Both the position numbers and the translations under genes were made by a program. Positions 29,327-37,166 of a DNA stretch of 64,000 nt are shown here, in pieces (the first letter of the stretch is position 1; each line of letters opens with the position of its first letter). Source of the DNA: Shimia sp. R10_1 (GTDB lineage: Bacteria; Pseudomonadota; Alphaproteobacteria; Rhodobacterales; Rhodobacteraceae); assembly GCF_017744095.1 (NCBI RefSeq), contig NZ_JAGHQX010000001.1:310001-374000 (forward strand), in the 5' to 3' direction. The notes below the pieces were generated by a model that was given only the letters and a program-made list of their open reading frames with translations, was not told the DNA's origin and ran no database searches.

Positions 29327-30795
29327 TCGTACTGCTCCCGGTACTTACGGACGATGTAGAGCGCGAAAACATTCAGCGCCAAGGTCAGAACAAAAAGGGT
29401 GATCCCAAGGGCAAAGGCCACCAGGGCTTCTGGCGATGCAAAGTCAGAGTCGCCTGTCAGCTGAGAGACAATCTTGGCGGTCACGGTGGTCATCGCTTCA
29501 AACGGGTTGAGCGAAAGCCGGGCTGCGGCCCCTGCCCCCATGACCACAATCATGGTTTCGCCAATCGCGCGACTTGCGGCCAGCAGGATCGCACCCACAA
29601 TACCCGGCAAAGCGGCCGGCAGGATCACCTGTTTGATGGTTTCAGATTGCGTCGCGCCCAGCCCGTAAGAGCCATCGCGCATCGCCTGTGGCACCGCGTT
29701 GATGATGTCATCAGACAGTGAGCTGACAAAGGGGATCAGCATGATGCCCATGGCGATGCCTGCGGTCATCACCGCGCGGCCACCACTCATCCAGCCTGCG
29801 CCATCATCGCCAAAGACCGACACCAGAAGCGGCCCAATGGTCAGCAGCGCAAACAGACCATACACAATGGTCGGGATCCCGGCGAGGATCTCCAGCAGCG
29901 GCTTGGCAATGCCCCGCACGCGTGGTGTCGCGTATTCCGACAAGTAGATCGCGGCAAACAGCCCAATTGGCACCGCCACCAGCAACGCAATGAAAGAGAT
30001 ATAGAGCGTGCCCCATAGCAGTGGCAGAATGCCCAGCTTGGAGGCGCCCCCCCGGCCAGAGAAGCTCGGCGCCCATTCCAACAGCGTGAAGAAGTCCGCC
30101 GCAGGATAGAGGCGGAAGAATTCGGCAGTGTTGAACACCAGAGACAGCACAATGCCGATCGTGGTCAGGATCGCCACAGAGGCTGCCGCGATCAAAAGCG
30201 CCAAAATGCCTTGTTCCACGGTGTTGCGCGCTTTGTAGTCTTTGTCGGCCTGCCGAATGGCAAAACCTGCGGCACCAAGGGAGAGAAGCAAAGTAAGCGC
30301 TGCAAGGATAAGGCTGCCAGTGCTCGTCATCGTACGATAGGCCTGCGCCGCATGCAGTATCGGCTGGGTGATCGCAGAGGTCACAACCTGCCCGGCCTCT
30401 TTCAGGCTGGCAGTCAGCGCTTCAACATCGGCCCCTGCATCAAGAGACAGCTCTTCAGAGATCACGCCAGCAGCCACAGCGTTGTTCAGCCCCTCGGCGG
30501 TGCGGCGCACTTCGGCCATCACCAGACCAATGCTTGAGCCTTCTTTGATCTCACTTTCTGGGATCATACCAGCAATGCTGTTTTGAATCACAAGCGGTTG
30601 CGCGATCAACCAGACAACGATCAGCCCAAATGCAGGCGCCGTGACTTTCATGAACACGTTCCAGCCATAGTAATTCGGCAGGGAATGCAAGGCGCGCGCG
30701 TCACCACCAGCGCTGCTCAGGGCACGCTGTCTCCCAAAAACAAAGCCGACGATCGAAATCGCCAGCACAATCACGCAAAGCCAGATAACAGGCAT
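29323..30795 (-). CDS. pstC: Phosphate ABC transporter permease PstC (long form)
   Basis: 490-aa permease, about 170 residues longer than E. coli PstC. The N-terminal part holds two extra membrane segments and a periplasmic helical stretch. The core carries the family motif ILAGIPTIVYGLFAL and the EAA-type loop GSYGLGATQSETIKQVILP. It pairs with the long PstA encoded next. A stable hairpin lies between pstS and this gene. Confidence 0.94.
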   Translation of the reverse strand: MPVIWLCVIVLAISIVGFVFGRQRALSSAGGDARALHSLPNYYGWNVFMKVTAPAFGLIVVWLIAQPLVIQNSIAGMIPESEIKEGSSIGLVMAEVRRTAEGLNNAVAAGVISEELSLDAGADVEALTASLKEAGQVVTSAITQPILHAAQAYRTMTSTGSLILAALTLLLSLGAAGFAIRQADKDYKARNTVEQGILALLIAAASVAILTTIGIVLSLVFNTAEFFRLYPAADFFTLLEWAPSFSGRGGASKLGILPLLWGTLYISFIALLVAVPIGLFAAIYLSEYATPRVRGIAKPLLEILAGIPTIVYGLFALLTIGPLLVSVFGDDGAGWMSGGRAVMTAGIAMGIMLIPFVSSLSDDIINAVPQAMRDGSYGLGATQSETIKQVILPAALPGIVGAILLAASRAIGETMIVVMGAGAAARLSLNPFEAMTTVTAKIVSQLTGDSDFASPEALVAFALGITLFVLTLALNVFALYIVRKYREQYE

Positions 30796-30834
30796 ATGTC
30801 CCCCAGAAGTCTTTTTCTCAAGACAGATTGGAAA

Positions 30835-30857
30835 GAGGCGGCGACAGGCGCCGCCTC
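30835..30857 (-). promoter_or_regulatory. Hairpin between pstS and pstC
   Basis: A perfect 9-bp stem GAGGCGGCG/CGCCGCCTC with a five-base loop in the 90-base gap after pstS, followed only by TTTCC. It probably sets a higher level of pstS message than of the downstream genes. Confidence 0.6.
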
Positions 30858-30885
30858 AGATGTTTTATCGACTTAACAGTCGGGA

Positions 30886-31923
30886 TCAGCTATCGCCACC
30901 CATGGTTTTTTCAGCCGCGACTGCGTCCTGAGTTTCAACCAGCGCAGGGTCGGATACGAGGCCGTACTCAGCCAGAGGGCCGTCTGGGCCTGCAATCTCG
31001 TCAGCGACGAAGAACTCAGCGTATTCTTTCAGGCCAGGGATCACGCCGATGTGCGCTTTCTTCACGTAGAAGAACAGCGGGCGGGACACTGGGTATTCAC
31101 CGGTGGAGATGGTTTCGGTGGAAGGCTCAACGCCTGCCATGGTCGCCACTTTCAGCTTGTCGGTGTTGTTCTCATAGAACGCCAGACCAAACACGCCGAT
31201 GCCGTTTGCGTTGGCGTCGATAGACGCCAGGGTCTCGGTGTAGTCACCGTCGATGTCCACGGCGCGGCCATCAGACATCACTTCCAGACATGCGTCTTCT
31301 GCATCGTCCTCAGACATGCCAGCCGCCATCATCGCTTCAAAAGCGCCAGTGGCTTCACAGCCAGCTGCAACCACTTTCTCTTCAAACACTTCACGGGTGC
31401 CGTGCTTAGTGCCTGGGATGAAGGCCAGAATGTCTTCCGCAGGCAGATCCGCGTTGAAGTCAGACCATTTCTTGTGTGGGTTATCCACCAGCTTGCCGTC
31501 CACCATCACTTTTGGCGCCAGCGCGTTAAAGATGTCAGACTGGGTGAAAGCGGAGTAGTCAGGGCCGTCCAGCTGGGAGGCAAACACGATGCCGTCATAG
31601 CCGATGCGCACTTCGATGATGTCAGTCACACCGTTTTCTGCGCAGGCTTTGATTTCTTTATCGCGGATCTTGCGGGAGGCATTCGCAACATCGGTGTGCT
31701 CGGTGCCAACACCTTGGCAGAAACGCTTCAGACCAGCAGAAGAGCCACCGGATTCAACAACCGGTGTTGGGAAGTCGAAGTTTTCGCCAAAAGCTTCAGC
31801 AACGATGGAAGCATAGGGCAGAACGGTGGAAGAACCGGCGACCTGAACTTGGTCACGCGCCGCAGCAGAGGTGGCGGCAACGGCCGCGATGGCCAGAGCA
31901 GAGGCAGTCAGTTTGACAGACAT
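30886..31923 (-). CDS. pstS: Phosphate-binding protein PstS
   Basis: Periplasmic phosphate receptor, 345 aa, with a Sec signal peptide (cleavage near SAAA-R at residue 22). Phosphate-contact motifs are present: AGSSTVLPY near the new N-terminus, SGGSSAGLKRF, and an IPGTKHGTREVFE segment corresponding to the usual SGT loop. First gene of the pst-pho run, directly behind a three-unit Pho box, so it should be the most strongly induced gene under phosphate limitation. Confidence 0.94.
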   Translation of the reverse strand: MSVKLTASALAIAAVAATSAAARDQVQVAGSSTVLPYASIVAEAFGENFDFPTPVVESGGSSAGLKRFCQGVGTEHTDVANASRKIRDKEIKACAENGVTDIIEVRIGYDGIVFASQLDGPDYSAFTQSDIFNALAPKVMVDGKLVDNPHKKWSDFNADLPAEDILAFIPGTKHGTREVFEEKVVAAGCEATGAFEAMMAAGMSEDDAEDACLEVMSDGRAVDIDGDYTETLASIDANANGIGVFGLAFYENNTDKLKVATMAGVEPSTETISTGEYPVSRPLFFYVKKAHIGVIPGLKEYAEFFVADEIAGPDGPLAEYGLVSDPALVETQDAVAAEKTMGGDS

Positions 31924-31998
31924 TAGTATAACTCCATGTGTTTAGACTGTTCTGTTTCAGTCTCACAGCGCGGTCTAATGCGCCTGTTCGAAGCTTTT

Positions 31999-32027
31999 GT
32001 GACGGCTATGTAACAGCTGTATGACAG
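31999..32027 (-). promoter_or_regulatory. Three-unit Pho box upstream of pstS
   Basis: On the minus strand: CTGTCAT, four bases, CTGTTAC, four bases, CCGTCAC. These are 7-bp repeats at exact 11-bp spacing, matching the PhoB-binding consensus. The last repeat ends 76 bases before the pstS start. CATTAGAC around 31973-31980 is a possible -10 element. Confidence 0.85.
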
Positions 32028-32074
32028 CGGCCAAGAAAATATGTCATTTCGCAAAAAACAATATTGCCAAAAGG

Positions 32075-33163
32075 TTACTTCAAAGGAAGCAACACATTGA
32101 AAACGCTACCTTTACCCAGCTCGCTTTTGATATGCATACGGCCCCTGTGACGGTTAACAATATGTTTTACAATGGCGAGCCCAAGACCCGTGCCGCCCAT
32201 CTCCCGCGATCTATGAGAATCTATGCGGTAAAAACGCTCCGTCAGACGGGCAATATGCACCGAGTCGATTCCCGGCCCATCATCACGCACCGAAAGCGCA
32301 TATCCCGGCCCCATCACGCCAACCCCGCTGCGCTTTTCTGCTAGGGTGACCGTGACAGTGGTGCCCGGGCCGCCATACTTCAGCGCATTTTCCACGAGAT
32401 TCGTGACCACCTGCAAAAGCTGGTCCGCATCCCCAGGCACCACTGCCTCTTCTCGCACCTTGTCATACACCAAGGTGCAACCAGCCTCTTCCGCCATAGG
32501 CCCAAGGTTTTGCAACACAGACCGGATCACCTGATCCAGATCGACCGGATCCGTGGGGCGCATTCGCGACACTTCCTCCACACGGCTGAGTGACAAGAGA
32601 TCACCGACCAGACGATTCATCCGGCTCGCTTCCGCCGACATAATGCCCAGAAACCGATCCTGTGCCTTAGGATCAGCCCGCGCTGGCCCCTGAAGGGTTT
32701 CCACAAATCCCAGGATCGCTGTCAGTGGCGTACGCAGTTCGTGGCTCACATTGGCCACAAAATCTCGACGCATCTGATCAAGCTGCTGAACCTCTGTGAC
32801 ATCCTGAAAACAGATCAGCACACCTTTGAAGCTTTGCCCACTGCGCGGCATACTCAATCCGCGCGGGCCGCTTGCTTCAGGGGGCAATGTCACTGGCGCG
32901 CAGCTGACATCATAGCGGTGTTCCTGTGGCCCTTCGCTGTGCAGATAAATCGCGCGATGCGTCTCCCCATCCCGCAGACAGTCTTCAACGGCCGCGTTCA
33001 GGCTTGGTTGACGAAACACCAAAATCAAGGGCCGGTCATCGTCCGCATGAGGATTCAGTTTCACCGCCGCCGCATTGCCACCCACAATTCTTGCCCGGCT
33101 GTCCACCAGAACAGCGGGAAGAGGAATCGCATCCAAGTATGATCTGTAAAATTCGCGCTGCAC
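32075..33163 (-). CDS. phoR: Phosphate regulon sensor kinase PhoR (no membrane helix)
   Basis: 362-aa histidine kinase: an N-terminal PAS domain (LDAIPLPAVLVDSRARIVGGN), HisKA with His141 (NVSHELRTPLT), N box NLVENALKYGG and G boxes DDGPGID and GGTGLGLAI. The typical PhoR N-terminal membrane anchor is absent, since residue 5 onward is already PAS-like. The GTG start at 33163 has GAGG nearby and no in-frame ATG lies further upstream. Its own Pho box (33234-33251) and the neighbouring pst-pho genes identify it. Confidence 0.9.
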   Translation of the reverse strand: MQREFYRSYLDAIPLPAVLVDSRARIVGGNAAAVKLNPHADDDRPLILVFRQPSLNAAVEDCLRDGETHRAIYLHSEGPQEHRYDVSCAPVTLPPEASGPRGLSMPRSGQSFKGVLICFQDVTEVQQLDQMRRDFVANVSHELRTPLTAILGFVETLQGPARADPKAQDRFLGIMSAEASRMNRLVGDLLSLSRVEEVSRMRPTDPVDLDQVIRSVLQNLGPMAEEAGCTLVYDKVREEAVVPGDADQLLQVVTNLVENALKYGGPGTTVTVTLAEKRSGVGVMGPGYALSVRDDGPGIDSVHIARLTERFYRIDSHRSREMGGTGLGLAIVKHIVNRHRGRMHIKSELGKGSVFNVLLPLK

Positions 33164-33233
33164 GTTTGCCTCATATCTTCAAAAGGCCCGGCCAAAACGG
33201 CCAGGCACCGTTTGCAGGCTCAAATCTTAGCAA

Positions 33234-33251
33234 CGTAACAGGAATATGACA
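33234..33251 (-). promoter_or_regulatory. Two-unit Pho box upstream of phoR
   Basis: On the minus strand: ATGTCAT, four bases, CTGTTAC, the same unit and spacing as the box before pstS. It ends about 70 bases before the phoR start. A TAAGAT just downstream (33223-33228) may belong to the promoter. Confidence 0.7.
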
Positions 33252-33297
33252 TGCCACCCTATCTAAAGAGAAACTGTCACAAATCGCGATGCGCGAG

Positions 33298-33819
33298 TCA
33301 GATTGCGCGCAGCCCGGACTTATAGCGTAGAAAATTCTCCTGATAATGCAGCGCTGACAAGCGCAGCTTTGCAATCGCCGCCTCATCCAGCTGGCGCACC
33401 ACCTTTCCGGGCGTGCCCATCACAAGGCTGCCATCAGGGATCTCTTTGCCTTCCGGGATCAGCGCCCCTGCCCCGATCAGACAGTTTTTGCCGATCTTGG
33501 CCCCATTCAGGATGATCGCGCCCATGCCAATCAGGCTGTTCTCGCCGATCGTGCAGCCATGCAGCATCACCTTATGGCCAATGGTGCAGCCCGCGCCAAT
33601 GGACATCGGAAAACCCATATCCGTGTGCAGCACACAGTTTTCCTGCACGTTGGAGCCAGCGCCAACCCGGATCTCCTCATTGTCTCCACGCAGCGTGCTG
33701 CCAAACCAGACAGAAGCACCAGCCTCAAGCACCACATTGCCAATCAGATTGGCATCCGGCGCACACCAGCTGTCTTCATCCTGCTGAGGGCGCACCCCGT
33801 CCAGTTCATAAATCGGCAT
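33298..33819 (-). CDS. Gamma-carbonic-anhydrase-like protein
   Basis: 173-aa left-handed beta-helix protein with hexapeptide repeats throughout (for example [37 protein letters not shown] in part). Zn-binding histidines of the gamma-CA family are present in [15 protein letters not shown]. Related proteins (YrdA, PaaY, CaiE) include active and inactive carbonic anhydrases, so activity is not assured. Its start shares one base with the gmk stop. A GGCC-rich hairpin at 33182-33206 may end the transcript. Confidence 0.85.
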   Translation of the reverse strand: MPIYELDGVRPQQDEDSWCAPDANLIGNVVLEAGASVWFGSTLRGDNEEIRVGAGSNVQENCVLHTDMGFPMSIGAGCTIGHKVMLHGCTIGENSLIGMGAIILNGAKIGKNCLIGAGALIPEGKEIPDGSLVMGTPGKVVRQLDEAAIAKLRLSALHYQENFLRYKSGLRAI

Positions 33820-34460
33820 CAGGACATCTCCTCAAACTGCATCTGCAACTGGCGCACATGATCCTGCAGCTCTGGCTGCTGAATACGCCGCATCCGCTCC
33901 GCTTCCACAATGGTTTTCAGCTTGGCTTCGGTCTCATCCAGATCGTCATTGACCAGCACATAATCATAGTAGCCCCAGTGGCTGATCTCATCCCAGCTCT
34001 TGAGCATACGCTTGGCGATCACATCTTCGCTGTCCTGCGCGCGGGTTTCCAGACGGCGGCGCAGCTCCACAATCGACGGTGGCAGAATGAAGATCGACAG
34101 CGCATGTTTGCCCAAATCCGAATTGCGGATCTGAATTTCACCTTGCCAGTCCACGTCAAACAGCACGTCCTGACCATTGTTTATGGTGTCCCGCACCGGT
34201 CCCGCTGGCGAACCATAGAAATTGCCAAAAACGTGGGCGTGCTCCAGCATCTGCCCTTCGGCAACCTGCGTTTTAAACTCTTCTTCTTTCATGAAGAAAT
34301 ATTCGCGCCCATGCTCTTCACCTGGGCGTGGCGCACGTGTGGTGGCAGAGACCGAAAACTTCAGCCCCGGATCCCAGGCCATCAACCGCCGCGCCAGCGT
34401 TGATTTCCCTGCGCCGGAGGGGCTCGACAAAATGATCAAAAGGCCGCGTCTGTTGGTCAT
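33819..34460 (-). CDS. gmk: Guanylate kinase
   Basis: 213-aa enzyme phosphorylating GMP to GDP. P-loop [10 protein letters not shown] at residues 12-21, GMP-binding [17 protein letters not shown] and the lid region follow in order. yicC lies 4 bases upstream, the widely conserved yicC-gmk arrangement, and the gamma-CA-like gene overlaps downstream. Confidence 0.95.
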   Translation of the reverse strand: MTNRRGLLIILSSPSGAGKSTLARRLMAWDPGLKFSVSATTRAPRPGEEHGREYFFMKEEEFKTQVAEGQMLEHAHVFGNFYGSPAGPVRDTINNGQDVLFDVDWQGEIQIRNSDLGKHALSIFILPPSIVELRRRLETRAQDSEDVIAKRMLKSWDEISHWGYYDYVLVNDDLDETEAKLKTIVEAERMRRIQQPELQDHVRQLQMQFEEMS

Positions 34461-34464
34461 GCTC

Positions 34465-35355
34465 TCATTCCACGTTTTGAACCTGTTCCCGCATCTGATC
34501 TATCACAGCTTTGAGGTCCAGCCCAATCCGCGTCAAATCCACCGATTGTGCCTTTGAACACAGCGTATTGGCCTCCCGGTTGAATTCCTGCATCAGGAAA
34601 TCGAGTTTGCGACCAACCGGGCTGCCTTGGGCAATCAATCCGCGTGCGGCCTCAACATGGGCGCGCAGCCGGTCCAGTTCTTCCATCACATCCGCTTTCA
34701 CCGCCAATATGGCCAGCTCTTGCGCCACCCGGGTTTCATCCGCACCTTCGGTGTTTTCCAGCACCCGCGCCAAATTGCTGCGCAACGCATCGGCACTCTC
34801 TGCCCGCCGCGCTTCCGCCGCCGTCGCGGCCTGCGACGTCAGCGCATCGATTTGCGCCAACTGGTCAAGCAGCACCGTTTGAAGCGCTTGTCCTTCTTGC
34901 TGGCGCATGGCCGTAAAACTTTCAAGCAACGCAGGCACCTCTGCCATCAAAGCCGTCAAAAGCGCCTTTGTGTCGGTGTCCTCAGAGGTGGTTTCCATCA
35001 TGCCACGCAACCCCAAGAGATCGCTCGCTTTAGAGGGCGCCAAAGCGACACCTGCGTCTGCCGCCTGTGCTTCCGCCGCCTTGATCGCCCCCAGCACCGC
35101 GGCCAGTTGGCCAGCATTCACCGACAAAGTGCTCTGTTCCTCATTGCGCTGAATACGCAATGACAGGTTCACACTGCCCCGTGCCAGCGCTTTGGACAGC
35201 GCCGCTCGCAAAGCAGGCTCAAGCCCCTCAATCCAGTCAGGGAGACGCAGGCGCAGATCCAGCCCCTTCGCATTCACACTGCGCAGATCCCACGTCCAGC
35301 TGTGCCCCAGTGCATCACCCTTATGTGACGCGTATCCAGTCATCGACTCCAGCAT
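34465..35355 (-). CDS. YicC-family endoribonuclease-like protein
   Basis: 296-aa YicC family protein. It opens with the signature MLESMTGYA, has the [18 protein letters not shown] motif soon after, and ends with the DUF1732 C-terminal region ([19 protein letters not shown]). ATG at 35355 has a perfect AGGAGG six bases upstream; the GTG two codons before is too close to it. YicC of E. coli was reported to be an endoribonuclease; the role here is inferred from family. Confidence 0.88.
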   Translation of the reverse strand: MLESMTGYASHKGDALGHSWTWDLRSVNAKGLDLRLRLPDWIEGLEPALRAALSKALARGSVNLSLRIQRNEEQSTLSVNAGQLAAVLGAIKAAEAQAADAGVALAPSKASDLLGLRGMMETTSEDTDTKALLTALMAEVPALLESFTAMRQQEGQALQTVLLDQLAQIDALTSQAATAAEARRAESADALRSNLARVLENTEGADETRVAQELAILAVKADVMEELDRLRAHVEAARGLIAQGSPVGRKLDFLMQEFNREANTLCSKAQSVDLTRIGLDLKAVIDQMREQVQNVE

Positions 35356-35416
35356 CTGCACCCTCCTGCGGCTAAGCTGTTGACGCAGCTAAATCTATTC
35401 TACTGCGAAGCGCAAT

Positions 35417-35440
35417 GTTAACGCGTTAAAGCGTTAACCA
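35417..35440. repeat. Three tandem GTTAA-type 8-bp repeats in a divergent promoter region
   Basis: GTTAACGC, GTTAAAGC and GTTAACCA follow one another without gaps, and the first two create the 12-bp palindrome TTAACGCGTTAA. They lie between the divergent yicC and PAS-protein genes, 62 bases before the yicC start. A protein-binding site is likely; which protein is unknown. Confidence 0.55.
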
Positions 35441-35590
35441 TTTCTCGCATTTTTTAGCGCAAACAAAATAAAATATGACATAAGTGATTTACGAGTTGTA
35501 AACACTCTCTGTATCGTCAGATAAAATATAGCGAACGAGAGCTTCTACGTACGAGTGCAGACCAATACGAAGGTTTACGGGGAGAAGGTT

Positions 35591-36289
35591 GTGAGAATTT
35601 TTGGAGACGGGAAATCAGGCGCGGCCAAAGTGCACAGCATTGAGGTCATGCAAGAGGTGAAAACCTACTGGGAAAGCCTGCGCAACGGCCACCCAATTCC
35701 TTACCGCAGCGATGTGGACCCACGCCGCATTCAGAAGCTTTTGAAACATGCTTTCATTCTGGAACGCATCGCACCGGGCATGGCACGCCTGCGTGTCTCC
35801 TGCAACACCCTGTCTGATGTGATGGACATAGACATGCGCGGCATGCCGATGTCTGCGCTGATCAATGGCGCCTCCAGAGACAGCTTTGCCGAGGTGCTGG
35901 AGCGCGTCTTCTCCGCCCCTGCGGTTGGACGCGTGGAGCTGACAACACGCCGCAGCTTTGGCCGCTCGGGCCTTCAGGGTGAAATGATGCTCCTGCCGCT
36001 GCGCAGCGACTCTGGCGAAGTGAACCGCATTCTGGGCGCAATCACGATTGATGGTGAGCCGACACGCAGCCCACAGCGCTTTGATATGGAAGGCAGCTTC
36101 TTGCGCCGCATCGAAATGGGCAGCGAAAAGGCATCGGATCCGATCGCAACAATCTTGCGCCCACAGAAAGTCTCGATGCCGAAATTCGATCCAGCCACGC
36201 ATTTTGCGCAGGCAGACGAAACACCAACGAAAACAACTTTGGAACCCACCAAACATGCCCATCTGCGGCTGGTGGTCTCCAACACCTAA
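35591..36289 (+). CDS. PAS domain protein (PAS_5 type)
   Basis: 232-aa protein resembling the alphaproteobacterial PAS_5 (DUF1489-era) family. The PAS-like core spans about residues 15-165 (VKTYWESLRNGHPIPYRSDVDPRRIQ in part, then a FILERIAPGMARLRV strand); the tail is disordered-looking. GTG at 35591 follows GGAGAAGG directly and is preferred over GTG at 35555, which has no ribosome-binding site. Family members are ligand- or redox-sensing modules without an output domain; the partner is unknown. A terminator follows. Confidence 0.75.
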   Translation: MRIFGDGKSGAAKVHSIEVMQEVKTYWESLRNGHPIPYRSDVDPRRIQKLLKHAFILERIAPGMARLRVSCNTLSDVMDIDMRGMPMSALINGASRDSFAEVLERVFSAPAVGRVELTTRRSFGRSGLQGEMMLLPLRSDSGEVNRILGAITIDGEPTRSPQRFDMEGSFLRRIEMGSEKASDPIATILRPQKVSMPKFDPATHFAQADETPTKTTLEPTKHAHLRLVVSNT

Positions 36290-36328
36290 ATCAGAACAAA
36301 CCGCAGGAGAGCGCTCCTGAGGTTACGG

Positions 36329-36368
36329 AAAAGGCGGGGTCTACTGGTCATGGCACCTCGCCTTTTTT
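36329..36368 (+). terminator. Rho-independent terminator of the PAS-protein gene
   Basis: Arms AAAAGGCGGGGT-like and ACCTCGCCTTTT pair with one G-T pair around a 13-14-base loop and run into six T. It lies 40 bases past the stop. Confidence 0.7.
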
Positions 36369-36446
36369 CGTGTTTTACCCAGAAGAAAACTGCCAAATTC
36401 GTCCGCGAAAACCGCAGGTTCATGTAGGTCGAGTGTCGGTTGGGCC

Positions 36447-37166
36447 TTAGCCCTCCAGATGCAAATACACCCGCCGGTTCTGCCGCCCTTTTTTCTCGAT
36501 CTTCCCAATCCGCACACGCCCAATCTCGGCGGTGCTTGCCACATGGGTGCCGCCACAAGGTTGCAGATCGACCTGCTCATCGTTTGAGCCAATCCGCACC
36601 AGACGCACACGACCCGCACCTTTGGGCGGGGCAACAGACATGGTTTTCACAAGCCCCGGATTGGCCTCAAGCTCCGCATCGCTGATCCAGCTTTCCGAAA
36701 TCGCAAAATCCTGATCAATCAGCGCATTCAATGCCTCGGTCAGCGCCTCTTTGTCTTCAGGCGCCTCTGGCATGTCAAAATCAAGCCGCCCTTTCTCCGT
36801 GCCGATAGAACCGCCCGTGACAGGCAAAGGGATCACCACGGACAGCAGATGCAGTGCCGTATGGACTCGCATGTGACGATGACGGCGCGGCCAGTCGAGC
36901 ACCTGCATCACCTGCGCCCCAACCGGCGGCAGTTCAGAGGGCTCCGAAGGCACTAGTGCAATGCCGCCTTCCGGCACTTTCACTGCGGTGGCAATCTTCA
37001 GGCTTTTGCCATCCCAGCGCAACATGCCGCTGTCACCGGGTTGGCCTCCGCTGGTTGCGTAAAACAGCGTGCCATCCAGCAACACCCCACCCTCAGGTGT
37101 GTGCCCCACCACCTCTGCAGATGCCTCTTTCAAATAGGCATCTTTCAAAAACAGCAGCTCGCTCAT
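36447..37166 (-). CDS. Alanyl-tRNA editing protein AlaX-like
   Basis: 239-aa trans-editing protein that deacylates mischarged Ser- or Gly-tRNA(Ala). The zinc ligands of the AlaRS editing domain are intact: HMRVHTALHLL (H-x3-H) and QPCGGTHVAS (C-x3-H). The N-terminal part (FYATSGGQPGDSG) matches the glycine-rich beta barrel of AlaX-II/M types. Start overlaps the mechanosensitive-channel stop by four bases (ATGA), so both are on one transcript although their functions are unrelated. Confidence 0.88.
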   Translation of the reverse strand: MSELLFLKDAYLKEASAEVVGHTPEGGVLLDGTLFYATSGGQPGDSGMLRWDGKSLKIATAVKVPEGGIALVPSEPSELPPVGAQVMQVLDWPRRHRHMRVHTALHLLSVVIPLPVTGGSIGTEKGRLDFDMPEAPEDKEALTEALNALIDQDFAISESWISDAELEANPGLVKTMSVAPPKGAGRVRLVRIGSNDEQVDLQPCGGTHVASTAEIGRVRIGKIEKKGRQNRRVYLHLEG

